64,000 nucleotides of DNA from Arbacia lixula (Eukaryota > Echinodermata > Echinoidea > Arbacioida > Arbaciidae): the NCBI GenBank assembly GCA_963669155.1, contig OZ022597.1, positions 14,465,965 to 14,529,964 on the forward strand, written 5' to 3'. The notes under the pieces were generated by a model. The model searched no databases. It was given only the letters and a program-made list of their open reading frames with translations, and was not told the origin of the DNA. Of the stretch, positions 23,926 to 36,443 are shown in pieces. Made by a program: the position numbers and the translations under genes. Each line of letters starts with the position of its first letter. The stretch's first letter is position 1.

Positions 23926-25992
23926 CAATATTGCTAATGCCTTGTTTATAAGGATGAATGTACCTTGCAAAACAAATATATTGGCAAGAGATATTCCAAA
24001 TTATATGTATGTGCATTTTCCTTATTTTCTCATCAAGCCAGAGTATTATTACAGCATAAATTGTAAATTAGCTTAATTTGATTAATCTTCTTACATGTGA
24101 TTTCATTCATTATCATCTATTTTAATTTGAATTAAATCTAGACAAAAAGCAAACAAAAGAAGATTACCATAGCTCGATTGTTGGGCTTTATTATTTCATC
24201 CTTTCTGAGTTTCCATAACCACATTGAGTTTTGTAATGATTCATTCAAAGAGGTGCATTGGGAAAGAAACAAGATACATTATCATCATTGTTACATCTTT
24301 GAGGTTTTTCATTTGTATTATTCTTTAGAAACATGAGACTAAAAAGAGATCTGGTTTATTGCAGAGGAATACTTGAAATGAGAAGTACATGTATTTTCAC
24401 ATAAATTACCTCTGAGAAATGTGTTCATGAAGTAATCATCCTGCTCTAGTTCTCGACATTTCATCATTTCACAAAATATCAATTGCTGCCAATTTCTGAT
24501 TCTTACAAGCCATTTTTCTCCAGTAATGAGTTATTATTACATAGTACAGGTATTACAGTGTACATTCATGTTAATCAGTGAAAAATTTCAATGAATCGTG
24601 CGGTACACTAGTTTCTATTATGTTGTGATTTGTTAAATCTTTCAATGAAAAAAAAATACTATAATTTAATTGTATGCACCCAACAATTCTCTTTTTCATT
24701 TTGTCTTCTTTCTCTCGGCTGTTCTTCCTTTCTTTCATCTTGTTTGTTCTGTCTCAATCAAATGTACGCTAATACGGGAGATTTATTTGATTTCTGTTTT
24801 CACTGCTATTTTGTTTTTACTGTTACCAAATTAAAGAAACTATTAAAGGATTGTGAAGTGACTATTTGTAAGTGAAAACTGTTTTGTAGTATATCATGTC
24901 ATCGTGATGAAATTACATTGTCTATTTCGCCCGAAGATCTTGCAATTGATTGAAGATGCTTGACATAATATGTTTATCCAGCTATTAATGAAAGTTAATA
25001 ATAAAGTGAAATATTTATGAAAAATTACATGTGTATCAAACGAATTGTTACAGTAATTCTTAATATTACATGTATGTACGTTACAATTACAATATTTTTA
25101 TAAAATTATTAAGCTCTAATATGATTAAAATGAAATATTTGAAACAAAATTCCTTATCCTGATATACGGGTATGAAAAGCGATGCTCGATTTTAAAGTAT
25201 GGATTAATGAAATGCTAACGAATTGGTCGCTATTCAAATTAATTTAATAAACTTTTAAAATATATATATATATTTGTTTTTATGTGATGTATATTGCGTC
25301 TCATGTAGCTAAATTGATTAAGATACAGTAGTGAACAAAATGTGATACATGTATTTGCTTTTGTAAACTGCATGCACTGTGAGATGCGAAGGGAAGCAAC
25401 TACAAATTATGACTATTTAAGGGACTTTATTTTTTATGAAGAAAGAAGATACTTATCAATTCCAGTAAAATTTCAGCTCTCTGTGGAGGTTGTTAACTAG
25501 AACTTAGAAACACTATAAATACATGTAATGATAATTTTAAAAAATAGTATCAATATCATGATACTACTTGATCATCTTCGTCTTCATCATCATGATCATC
25601 ATCAACCTTATTGTATTACACTAAAATCACAAGATTTTCCTAAAAGAGCAACACAGAGATCGGATAAATATTTAATAAGTACTTGTGAAACACAAAAGAG
25701 ATGTGAATCGTGATGCAAAGACAGAGAGTTTATGTTGAGAAAGTGAATAAAGAACGGGAGAAGATATGTGTAGAGTCATTGTAAGAGTGTAAGTGAAGAA
25801 ATGAATGAAATAGAGTGGTAAATTGGCATGAACCTCCCCCCCCCCCCTCCAAATCTTTATCAAGAAAATTTCCCCCTATAATACAATACTTCAATACATG
25901 TATAAAAGTGTAGTCTTCACTGCCTGCAATGCAGCTGCATTACAATAGGCCTTCGAGCATAATAAATTCATCGCCTGTAGTTCAAATTTCTG
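23926..25992. other. AT-rich interior of the 6.6-kb TIR region, no supported gene
   Basis: Very AT-rich with short frames only. No protein motif, RNA gene or internal inverted repeat recognised. An (AT)n run at 25261-25274 and a C run at 25835-25848 are the only simple repeats. Confidence 0.5.
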
Positions 25993-26539
25993 TATGCCAA
26001 ATGGCCCCTATCGTGCGCATCACACTGTTACGGCCCTTTTGGCAGAGATACGCGCAGATAAGCCTTATGCCAGAAGGGCGATATCGCGCGCGGGCCTGCG
26101 TTACGGCCCTTCTGGCACAAATGCGCTACATTCAAGCCACATGCCAGAACGCCCCTAACGTGTTTTTTGTACATAGCATAAAAACCTCTGAATATTTTGC
26201 AACAAATTTAGAGTATATCATGTAAAACTTGATAACTTAACACATTTATCGAAATTGACTTCAAAAACAAATACACGACCACACAATTTAAATTTTCAGA
26301 GAGGCCAAAACTTTAAACGCGATTATCTCGGAATGGCCAAAAACAGTTAAGGCCCTTCTGGCATAAGGCCGACGATATTTTAGTCGACCCGTTAAAAATG
26401 CTTCTGAAATGTAACAATCATTATTCACCCATTAAATCTCCTTTTTCAGGTCCCGAATTGTGAAAGAAATCTGAAGTTTTGTTTTCATGAATATATAGCA
26501 ATTCATATAAATAAACATACATGTATATATAAATCATAA

Positions 26540-26676
26540 AGAGAGAGAAGGAGAGAGAGAGAGAGAGAGAGGGGGGAAGAGAGAGAGAGGGAGAGAGAGA
26601 GCGCGAAGGAGACAGAGAGAGTGGAAGAGAAAAAGAGAGAGAGAGCGAGCGAAGGAGACAGAGAGAGAGTGAAAGA

Positions 26677-26735
<59 letters not shown>
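26540..26735. repeat. (GA)n microsatellite
   Basis: About 195 bp of gagaga with scattered substitutions. The overlapping Ser/Leu/Phe-rich minus-strand frames are artefacts of this tract. Confidence 0.97.
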
Positions 26736-26736
<1 letters not shown>

Positions 26737-27273
26737 TTAAACAACTACCTATTTTAGGCCTCAAAAAGATATTCAAATAAGCCAAAACTGTACGATAATG
26801 TTCAATATTGTCGCCGGTGCAACTTGCCTATGAGTATTAAACAATACAAGCTTACCATGGTCTTTAGGCTAAAAGATTGTGTGATTTATATGAAGTAGAA
26901 TTGACGTGATTGAAATGTTGTTATTTCAGCAACTTATCTACCGTAGGTCGTACTTGACTTTTTCTGTGTCGGCACAGTGTGTAAACAAGCAAAGGTTATA
27001 TCGCTAGTTGTCCGTGTTTGTACTTATAAATGCTGCATCCACTGTTCACTTATAAATGTACTAGGTGTTAAATTTAAAAAAAAAATAGACACTTATGAAA
27101 AACTGATTAAAAATCGGATTAAGGATGGACTGTGCTCGGAGAGACTTCATTTGATCTACCATGAGAGGTGACTTAAACAATACGCGGTATTTCTCATTAG
27201 GCAATACCTTGCTCTGAATAACAGAAGAAAATCTGGTTTGAGAAGTGTTCCAACCGTTCAGCCTTCGCTGGGG

Positions 27274-27504
<231 letters not shown>

Positions 27505-28174
27505 ACCCTGAACTATCTGCGAATCCCCTCACACTGTGGGGGTCCAAACAGGGTACTGCGAGAAGAGGGAGAAGTCGGGCAACTTACATTAGTGTATATA
27601 TTAAAGAATGACAATCCGGATGACAATGGCCTTGATAGCGTTTAGAGCTGAAGACAGCCATGTTGGATAGACAGGTCTGGAGGTGCTACGTTCATGGAAC
27701 CCGAGATGGCATAGGCTGAAGCCTATGCATGCCCTCGAATTAGTAGTAGTAGACTACTTCTAATACTTCTTCTACCAATACTACTTCTTCTAATGTTAAT
27801 AATAATGATAATCTTATTTAATTTTGTGTTTATCTTATTCCCTGATTCACTTTCTTCTCTATTTTACTCACCAGGCAATGTCGAAAGCCCAACATTTAGT
27901 TTGAGTTAGTTTGAATTCGGCCTCGGCCTCGACCTCGTACACTCCACCGCGCTTCGCCATAGATGGCGCTATTTCATAATCACATCTAGTGTCCCTGTAT
28001 TAGGGACACTAACAACATCCAGAGTCACCAATTTAAAATAAATACTGACTTGTTGCGAGTCAGTAGCAATCACATAACATTTACTCACCAATTTACGAGG
28101 TTTCGCTTGTATAATGCACGTGGAAGCATCGGTCCACCTTCTCCTTCTGTTATGTTCCACATCAGTTGATCTAA

Positions 28175-28708
28175 ACACAACAAAAAGTAAGTCCCCCCAC
28201 GTACCCCCCCCCCCCCCAAGCAAAATAGCACAAAAATCACAAGGGTGATTGTTCATGCCGTTTCAGCAGTATATTTGGGCATTTCTTGTGCCATTTTAAA
28301 AATGTTTTCACTCAACCATGATATCAAAATGATTTATGTTTACACAACAGGTCTTGATACATCTTTGTCAAAATATCTAGTCTTATCTTTCACCAAAATA
28401 AAGGGTCTTTAAAAGTTTCAAACTCAAGAGGGAAGAGTACTTGTTAAACGGTGCTAACTCAACCAGAACAATGGGTTTAGTGTCGGGATAGGTGTTAGTG
28501 CATCGAGAGAAGGATGGTAAATATTGAAAGGACATAAATTATGCACCAGAAATGGAATTCATCCAAAATTCATCTGACAGAATTCCAAAATTACCCTTGT
28601 GACTTTTTTAAAGTGGCATTTTTGCCTTTAAAAATTGCCCACTCATGCATGACTGGTTTTACTGGATTAATGTGATTTTTCACACATAAACTTACTTTTT
28701 TGTTGTGT
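28175..28708. mobile_element. MITE family H, complete copy
   Basis: Starts acacaacaaaaagtaagtcc and ends acttacttttttgttgtgt, inverted ends of about 18 bp. Poly-C at 28204-28217 follows the left end, as in 44242-44993. Confidence 0.8.
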
Positions 28709-30434
28709 TTATGTGGTATTTTATCTACCTATATGTTCATGTTACTATGTATTATTGTGTTATCTGTACACAGGGCCTCCAGGGAGAACAGTGCCAAGCT
28801 CAGTGATGCAGCTACGCTATTTAAACAAGACTAAATAAATAAATAAATAATAAACAGTTTGGTGCACTCAGTTTTAGTACTTACACCATGGGGCATATAT
28901 TTTTGTTTTTTATGCTTGCCCAACAAAGCAACACGCCCAAATATTTTACCTCTTAAAACAAAGGGAGTTGCCCAAACTCTGTGAAGACATATGGCTCTGA
29001 TAACAGATAATCTGGCAGCTAAACGGCAAATTTAGGCCTAACCTTGACATCTTTGATGTTTAGTTCTTTTTTTCCTGCTCATTATTCATCTATGGTATCT
29101 ATGTAATGATATCTAGGATAGTGCGGAGCACTCATCCTTCAGCATGTTTTATTAATCAAAATGGCCTCAAACATGGCTGCTGATAAGGACAAAAATTACA
29201 AGTGTCTCTCTCTCTGCTATCTCAGTGGCGGATCCACCGAATTGGCCCGCCCCTCCCCCCCCCCCCCCCTTTTTTTTTTTTAAATCAGAGAAGGGCGGAA
29301 TCGGCCGCGGCTGCCCCATTCCCAAGCAAGAAAAAATCTCATATTAATTCCATAACGCTCCAAGTCATGTAACTATGTAAGAAATAGTTGTATTATTCTC
29401 ATTGCTTTTGCTTTCTTTTGAACAATGTGTGCCATGGCTGTGTACCACACATCCAGCACAGATATCTGACAAAAAGTGGCATTCTGCCCTTTTGAGCTGC
29501 GCGTAAAAGCGTAAGAAATAGTTGTATTATTCTCATTGCTTTTGCTCTCTTTTGAACAATGTGTGCCATGGCTGTGTACCACACATCCAGCACAGATATC
29601 TGACAAAAAGTGGCATTCTGCCCTTTTGAGCTACGCGTAAAAGATTTTCTGGTGAGAACACCCTGCTGGTAAGACACACCTTTCACCTTTGGCATAGGAA
29701 CATTACCACATTTTTGCACTTGCAATACATGCCATTCCCATAGGGCAGTATGGAGTCTGGCAGAGAAGGAGTTAACTCTTTATGCACCACTGAGGCATTT
29801 TTACACTGGTAATACACACAATTCACATAGGGCAGTATGGAGTCTGGCAGAGAAGGAGTTTCATGCAATTCTTTATGCACCATTTCGGCATATTTGCATT
29901 CAGTCTGGTAATTCACATGGCGCCGTATGGAGTCTGGTATAGAAGGACTGCACAAACAATCATAAACTATTATTGCATGACCCCACACAACAACAGATGT
30001 GCTGCATTCATCCAAGGCAAATTAGAAGTAATCAGCTTTTATTGCAAGAAAACATGACAACATAATTTTTTAGCATTTCACTACAATGGTATTGCATGAA
30101 AAAGGATATATCAATGTACCTTATTTCAACATGATATCAATAAGAATTGAATGACAACTTCTCTCACAAGGTATTCATTAAAGATTGAATATTATTTTCA
30201 TATTATTTATGACACTGAACATACATGAAATATTGCTCGTTATAAAATACAAATTATTGCGGCATGAATGGTATCTAAAGAACAAGTTTGCACATAGTAA
30301 TTGTATTTGGTGTCATAAAACTTTGCACACGGTTTTCTAACCTTGTTCCCATGCAGCTAGGCATTTACATGTATAAACCAAACTATTCAATACAGGGGCT
30401 TGGCTACAGTAGACTAATCAAGCTCAATTTAATT

Positions 30435-30797
30435 CAGACCTGCCAACTTCTGGAGTTCAAAAACTGTATTCTTTAATCCAAAAAGTTGTATTTTACCAAC
30501 ATAAAATGTATTAAAAAAAAAAACGGATCAATGTCTCTTACAGTTCCTACATCGGGCATTTTTTATGGAGCATTGGTTGAATATGCATGATTTTGTCATG
30601 ACTGGTGTGCTAGATGAACCAATGAACATCCCCAAATTGCTAATGTGAGATGCTGGTAGGATACTTTACAAAACAGAATGGGCATTTCGCCATTGAATAT
30701 GGCACACGCACAAAATAAGATTTAAAAAATCGTAATGTCGTATTCAGTTCTAAAAATCGTATTAAATACGACTAAATCGTACTGGTTGGCATGTCTG
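30435..30797. mobile_element. 363-bp recent MITE insertion with TTAATT target duplication
   Basis: Absent from the matching site in duplication copy 1 (near 2340), which gives the empty site caatttaattgcagg. Ends are CAGACCTGCCAAC and, inverted, CAGACATGCCAAC (12 of 13 identical). TTAATT flanks both sides (30429-30434 and 30798-30803). The interior is AT-rich and non-coding. Superfamily unassigned. Confidence 0.93.
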
Positions 30798-30958
30798 TTA
30801 ATTGCAGGCTCCCTATGGCACAGTATGAGAAAAGAGGACAAGGATAAGCGTGACTAGTCTAAGAGTATGGCACTAGATTCTTTTTTAGTTTGGATTAAAA
30901 AAAAGCAGCTTGGAAGCCAGTCATATCAAACCAACAGTGGCAAGAGATTTTCAGGTCC

Positions 30959-31340
30959 TGGGTGCTTCCACAGGGTTGGGGCAATCTTTGTGTCATACCA
31001 CAACTCAAAATCCATATCGTTTTCAAACCAGGCAAATATAGTCCAATAATGGCATGAGCAAAGAAATGGGGTCCCATCCACTATTATTTCCCAAAGATGG
31101 CATATTGCAATTTAACTTATGAAAATTTCTTGTCCATGTAAATACAATATGATGTCCATGTAACGGTGGTAGATTTTTGTATGCCTGTTGCTTCAAATCC
31201 ATAAAAGATTTCTAATTTTAAAACGGCTATTACTGAGAAAAGAGAGCATTTTTTCATTGACAGCTCAAAACTTAACTGTTCATATCTCCGTTACATGGAC
31301 ATTGCATGGAAACTTTGCCCGAACCCCATGGAATGACCCA
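30959..31340 (+). mobile_element. MITE family E, copy 2
   Basis: Matches 2511-2930 in the duplicated block; it ends gaaccccatggaatgaccca. Small internal deletions distinguish it from copy 1. Confidence 0.85.
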
Positions 31341-31855
31341 CCTACAAAATACACGCTAACGGCCATGAAAAAAAAGAAGATGGGCAGCAATCTTTTACAA
31401 AGCAGATTTCAGCCACAATTTCAAATAACAACCTATAATAAACAGCTACATGTAAGCACATGTAAATTATATACATACCTCATTTTTCATACTTTAACCT
31501 GCACATTTCTTTTCCAACGCTCACCCAAAATGTAAGCGATAGACGTTCACATTCAATAAGCCCACAGCTAGGCCTTCATGGATTCAACAAGTTTTTTTAA
31601 AAAAAATAGTATTAATTAACAGCTATGCACATGAACATACATATTTTTGTAAATAAGCCTTGATGCTCCTTTTCAACACTCTTGCAAAATGTAGGCGAGA
31701 AAAGTTACATTTTATGAGCCATCAACATGATTCAGCCAGGTTCAGCCACAATTCAACCCAATTATATAAAAGCAATGTTCAATGAAGGCTGCAATTGCTG
31801 ATAGTGCTAACTGTATAGGAGCTAATGTAGACAATTTAACTGACTGGAGTATAGC

Positions 31856-32102
31856 TTAAAGATTGTCCGTCCCTTTTGCAAGCTTAAAATTTGCAATCGT
31901 CTATCACGATCGTAAATTGAAGAAAGTGTGATTCAAGACCATTTCTAAGAATATAGCGTGACGTTTTTATGTGCATTATTTAAATTTTACACTAAGTATC
32001 AGTTGCAAATTATGAATATACAGCTTGCTAACATTTCTCTATGTGTTTTGCCAATGTTTCGATGATTTTGTGGTGATCTGAAAAAGGGACGGGCTGTCTT
32101 TA
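31856..32102. mobile_element. TTAA-ended MITE family C, copy 2
   Basis: Begins TTAAAGATTGTCCGTCCCTT and ends aagggacgggctgtctttaa. Counterpart of 3450-3698. Confidence 0.8.
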
Positions 32103-32737
32103 AACATAGCTTATTGTGTGTACTCTTGCTTGACCAGGGTGGTCACCAGAAAATCTTTTACGGAGGGCTCAAAATGGCAGAATATCACTTTTTGTCAGAT
32201 ATCTCTGCTAGACGCGTGGTACACAGCTACAGTATGGTACACATGGCTCAAAGAAAGCAAAAACAGTAAGAATAATATGACTATTACTGATTTTACATGT
32301 GGTGCAGTAAATTTGTGCATAGCTTACAATCACTTTCTGTAACCCATGCGTGGTGTTTGTGCCGCACGTTTTTTTATACTGGGAACCACCGTGTGCCTTG
32401 TATTTTGTTGATGAGCCTTCTGGCGTAACAGTCTGTACAACTCACTTAAGCTACACTCCAGTCAATTAAATGTTCTATATACATATTTATATATCTATAT
32501 ATAGCTATATAGATACATATGTATGTATACATGTAGATATATACCGGTATTTATACAACTATATATAGGAAATTAAACACATATCCTTTTTAACCCTGCA
32601 GTTGCTCTGTATTCATGCAAAATGTACTTAATAGAAATGACATTCGATGAGTTAAGTGTAAGATTCAGCCAGGTTTTAAAACAAGTAAATATGGATACAG
32701 CTAGGAACATGTAAACACATATTCTTTTGAATAAGTT

Positions 32738-33216
32738 TTAAAGGGATAGTTCACCCTGAAGATAAGTTGGTTTCATTTAAAGCAGAAACATGAAAGAAAT
32801 AGGTGAAGGTTTGACGAAAATCCATCGAGGGATAAGAAAACTATGATCTTTTGAAATTTTAGAACGTCACATGCGAGGTGCTCACTCAAATTGCTCTTTC
32901 TCTGTTTCTGACAATGGAATGGTTATTTTTTTTCATGCAGCTTTGTGAAAAACGTATTTCTAATGATGCATTAAATGCACAGGTAAAAGGATGCATATCT
33001 TTTGAGAAAATGCACACTTGAAAAAAATAGTACAACATAAAAAAAAAAAAAATTATGGGGGAGCACCTCACATATGACATCATAAAATAAAATTTTTAAA
33101 AGATCATAACTTTCTTATCCTTTGACGGATTTTCATCAAACCTTCACTAATATATTTCTGTCATGTGTCTGCTTTCACTGAAACAAACTAAATTTCAGGG
33201 TGAACTATCCCTTTAT
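32738..33216. mobile_element. TTAA-ended MITE family A, copy 2
   Basis: Counterpart of 4326-4824. The right end reads ctatccctttat, so the right TTAA is mutated. Confidence 0.88.
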
Positions 33217-33796
33217 CATCGCTTTTCAAGACTCGTGCAAAATGTATGCAATGGATATTACATTCTATGATCCAATAGCAGGATGCAGCCAGGTTATACA
33301 AAACAAAATTTTATAGAGTAGGGAGCTAGAAGATGAAAATACATATATTTGGGTTATACACCCTCCTTTTGCTTATGAGCACTCACATAAAATGTACATT
33401 GTAAACAATGAAAACTACATTCAATGAGCGTACAGTTTGGTTTTAAAAACAAAGTACGTACAGTTAAGCTCCTGGAGACACACATTTGTTCTTATAAACC
33501 TACATATTGCTTTTCAATGCTCATATAAAAAAATCTAATAAGTAGTTCAGTTTTATGTACATACATTAACAAGTCATAGAACAAATCACATATCATAGGG
33601 TTCAGAATGGTAAATAACTTTTCTGAATGCAACCGTTATACCAAGAATGATTCATATGAATTCATATGAATTGAAGGAATGAAGCCCTCAAGGTTATTCT
33701 AAATTAGGTAAGACAAGGAAATTCAGACATATTAAAAGAAAGTTGTGATTTTGTGAAAATCATGATTACTTGCATTAATTCATGATTATCACCCTT

Positions 33797-33975
33797 CATG
33801 GAGAATTATATGGGTCAGAAACTCTGAATTTACGTACCGCACTGTATGGAACTATACGAACGAGATTCGCTGGTCACTGCTTTAGGGCCAAAGACCAAGT
33901 AATCTCAGATGAGATCTGCATGAGACTCCCATGCCCTAACAGGGGAAGGAGACCTCTGAACTACATGGACATGAA
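33797..33975 (+). pseudogene. Non-LTR retrotransposon fragment in duplication 2
   Basis: Reads through RFAGHCFRAKDQVISDEICM and PCPNRGRRPLNYMD without the stop seen in copy 1, then is cut short by a deletion that joins it to acccagagcaccacttgcct. Confidence 0.65.
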
Positions 33976-35049
33976 CACCCAGAGCACCACTTGCCTACTT
34001 TTGGTGCTTAGAGCAATTCTATGGGGTTACGGTAGTGAAGATGATTGTCCAACACATTTTATTGCCTAAAAGTCTGTCTTACCTCAAACTTTTGATTATC
34101 CGTTTGTCCAATTTTTCCAGCTCTTATACAAGTCAACTTTATTACATGGATTAAATTCCCCTGTAAGTAACATTTAAGATTTGTAAGCATAAATGTGCAG
34201 ACTCTACATTTATTCTTGGACATTATAAATAAATAAATAAATAAATAAAGGATTGGCAGGTTGGTAAAGAAGCACATTGTCTACATTTAAGCTGGCAGAG
34301 GTGATGTAGGCAGACGAGGTATATATTGACATATATAGCATGCTTACTGTTTGTATCGGAAGCACTTCAATTATTACACATAAATTGAGTAGCTGTATAA
34401 AGGATTGTGCTTATAGCAGGTTGGTAAAGAAATACATTGTCTAAATGTACATTTAACCTAGCAGAGGTGATGTAATGCAGATGAGATATTGACATTGACA
34501 TGCATAGCATGCATGTCCCGCCACGTTTCAAGGCACATAACAAACATTAGCCGTAAATTGAGTAGGTTTATACTATAAAGGATATTTTTTGAAAATCATA
34601 GTTTTAATTAAATATGCGTAACAGGCCCAACCCCAGAGCTACCAAGTCTCATGCGCATTATGGGTGAGACTCCATTATTTTGGACTCTTGCTAATCCCCT
34701 CAAATCTCTGTCTCAAGCAACTATCACAGAATATCCCCATATACATTGTACACAATGTCTGTGATCTCACGCAGATTCACAGAAAATCTCACACATAGCT
34801 GGTCTTTGAAGCTGGCATCTCTACAACCCCAGACTAGGGCTACAGAACACAGACAGCAGAGGGGTACATGTATGTATGGACACAGTGCATGCATACGGAT
34901 GGGACTCACTGCAAGTACTAGAACACGTACAAGTACAGTGCAGCCTTGCACTGTGCAAATTGGCTGTAGTAATAGTAGCCTACACTGCACACATGCATTT
35001 TCTGACCGTCTTATCAGAACTTCCCTGACATCCTACGCAGTCCTGTCTA

Positions 35050-35050
35050 T

Positions 35051-35081
<31 letters not shown>

Positions 35082-35097
35082 GGGGGGAAGAGGGGGG
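35050..35097. repeat. (GT)n followed by poly-G, duplication copy 2
   Basis: Same structure as 6782-6838 with a slightly different G-run length. Confidence 0.9.
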
Positions 35098-35129
35098 GAT
35101 GACATACTGGTGTGAGTCGGCTAGAGGCA

Positions 35130-35510
35130 GTGTTTCCATTTCTCCCAAAATACAGGAAATTTGGGGAAAATTTGGTGTTGTCAAGGAAATTTCCACGATG
35201 TAAAATAATTCCAGGAAATCCATGAACTATTACAAAAAAATGGAGTGTCCCAAAATGAGTTAAAAATTGTAGAAAATGTTGTAAAAAGTGTCAAAAATAG
35301 AACTAATTTTCTTACAGGCTATACAGCCTGCACCGATCTGTGCGTTGATAATGCGGAGATCTACTTTTTTTCACTCTTTGAATGTAGACCCCCTCCTTCT
35401 TCCGCTTAGTGCCTCCAGGCACTTTTTCTACTATTTCGAGGAAATAGTGGTAAAGTCCAGGAAATTTTAGAGTTCATTTCAGGAATTTTACTTTTGGAAA
35501 GTGGAAACAC
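35130..35510. mobile_element. 381-bp MITE with GTGTTTCCA ends
   Basis: Starts gtgtttccatttctcccaaa and ends ttggaaagtggaaacac. Inner segments caggaaatt and aatttcc recur in both orientations. In duplication copy 1 the same left end runs into the gap at 6919. Confidence 0.75.
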
Positions 35511-35965
35511 AGTGGAAACAACAGATCGTACTGCAACCAATACGAGGCAAGGTAGTCATAAATATTCAATACCTAGAAAGCCCGGGGTTAACAAAGGCAA
35601 GTGAGAATGGGAGTTATTTTTCTTAGCCAAATGTGACTTGCAAGTTCTGGTAATGTAAGGGTTAACCGTTGGTCAGGGTTAGATTTTCTGGCTTTGTGAA
35701 ACCCGGTCCAGTTAGAATGTTCTACACTGCAGCGAAGTGTGGAGTGCATGGACACAACTGAACTGGGTCTGGATAAAAACTACTGTATGTCTGGTAACAC
35801 AGACTACTCTGTGAGTAGTGCCATTGTAAGGTCATTTTCTACCAGCAAACTGCACATTCATGTACATGTACCTGTACTTAGTACTGGCTCATAGGAGAGT
35901 GGGAGTAGTCTGTGTTACTAGACATAGTTGTGGTAATAAAGATTTCTCCCTCTCCCCTCTACACA

Positions 35966-36443
35966 AGGTGCATCTTCATTAGCCTGATCAGATGAAATAG
36001 CGAGCTATTTTGCTGATCCGGGGAACTAGCCTGAAGTTGCAATCGCATCTTCATTAGCTCAAAACTCGGGATGCATAAATTATCCCAAGTTTCGCACATA
36101 CCAGCAGTGTGCGACGGGAATAGGCCATGACCGCACGGCTTCGGTTGTGAGCTCGCATTTACGCACGTATAAAAACCTATTACGTAAACAATGCCTCGTG
36201 GGCACTGATACATGCCGGGATCAAGAAATTTTCTGGCTAATGAAGACACTCCGTGCTAGCTTGAGCTAGTTCCATCTAGCCCAAGATTTCTTGGGAAATT
36301 TTTTTTCTCGACCAAATAGCTCGCTATTTTGCCTGATCTGGCTAATGAAGATGCGAATAGCTAGCTATTTCGTGATCTGGCTAGCTAACCCGATCAGAAC
36401 AAGCTCGCTATTTCGCCCACATCGGGCTAATGAAGACGCACCT
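35966..36443. mobile_element. MITE family G, copy 1, with nested inverted motifs
   Basis: Ends AGGTGCATCTTCATTAGCC and ggctaatgaagacgcacct are inverted. The motif tcttcattagc or its inverse recurs five times inside, and ctagctatttcg and gctcgctatt also repeat. The central part (caccgaagcc-type sequence, gcacacagcagtgtg region) is shared with 40961-41471. Confidence 0.85.

Larger units (their letters stand above)
19752..26378. mobile_element. 6.6-kb region bounded by 33-bp TIRs with subterminal repeat arrays
   Basis: 19752-19784 and 26346-26378 are inverted repeats matching at 32 of 33 positions; they start ATATCGTCGGCCTTATGCC. Near both ends the motif GCCARAAGGGC, often as ttatgccaRaagggccNtaac, occurs about six times in mixed orientation (left 19766-20070, right 25993-26365). 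Subterminal arrays of this kind are typical transposase-binding regions of class II elements. No transposase was recognised. The interior holds a LINE remnant, a 163-bp MITE and a 1.1-kb satellite-bearing element. No clear target duplication. It may instead be two inverted solo elements. Confidence 0.55.
29378..32290. mobile_element. Composite element J, copy in duplication 2
   Basis: Same arms and nested elements as 1480-3880. The left arm is tandemly duplicated: the 134-bp segment starting taagaaatagttgtattatt occurs at 29378 and again at 29512. The right arm is at about 32130-32290. It contains the E, C and 363-bp insertions. Confidence 0.6.
27724..35179. repeat. Segmental duplication, copy 2
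   Basis: Direct repeat of 1-6918. It differs from copy 1 by a 363-bp TIR insertion at 30435, a 134-bp tandem duplication at 29378-29645, a complete left end of the family H element, a deletion of roughly 170 bp after 33970 and scattered substitutions. It continues past 35179 into a MITE where copy 1 is lost in the gap. No protein gene supported. Confidence 0.95.

Noticed and set aside
26421-26785. Ser/Leu/Phe-rich minus-strand frames
   Set aside because: (GA)n microsatellite translations. The same applies to frames at 58801-59054 and 15081-15353.
27724-35179. Protein-coding genes in the duplicated block
   Set aside because: Frames up to about 118 residues occur but coincide with MITE arms or the LINE remnant; stops and indels differ between the two copies without frame preservation.
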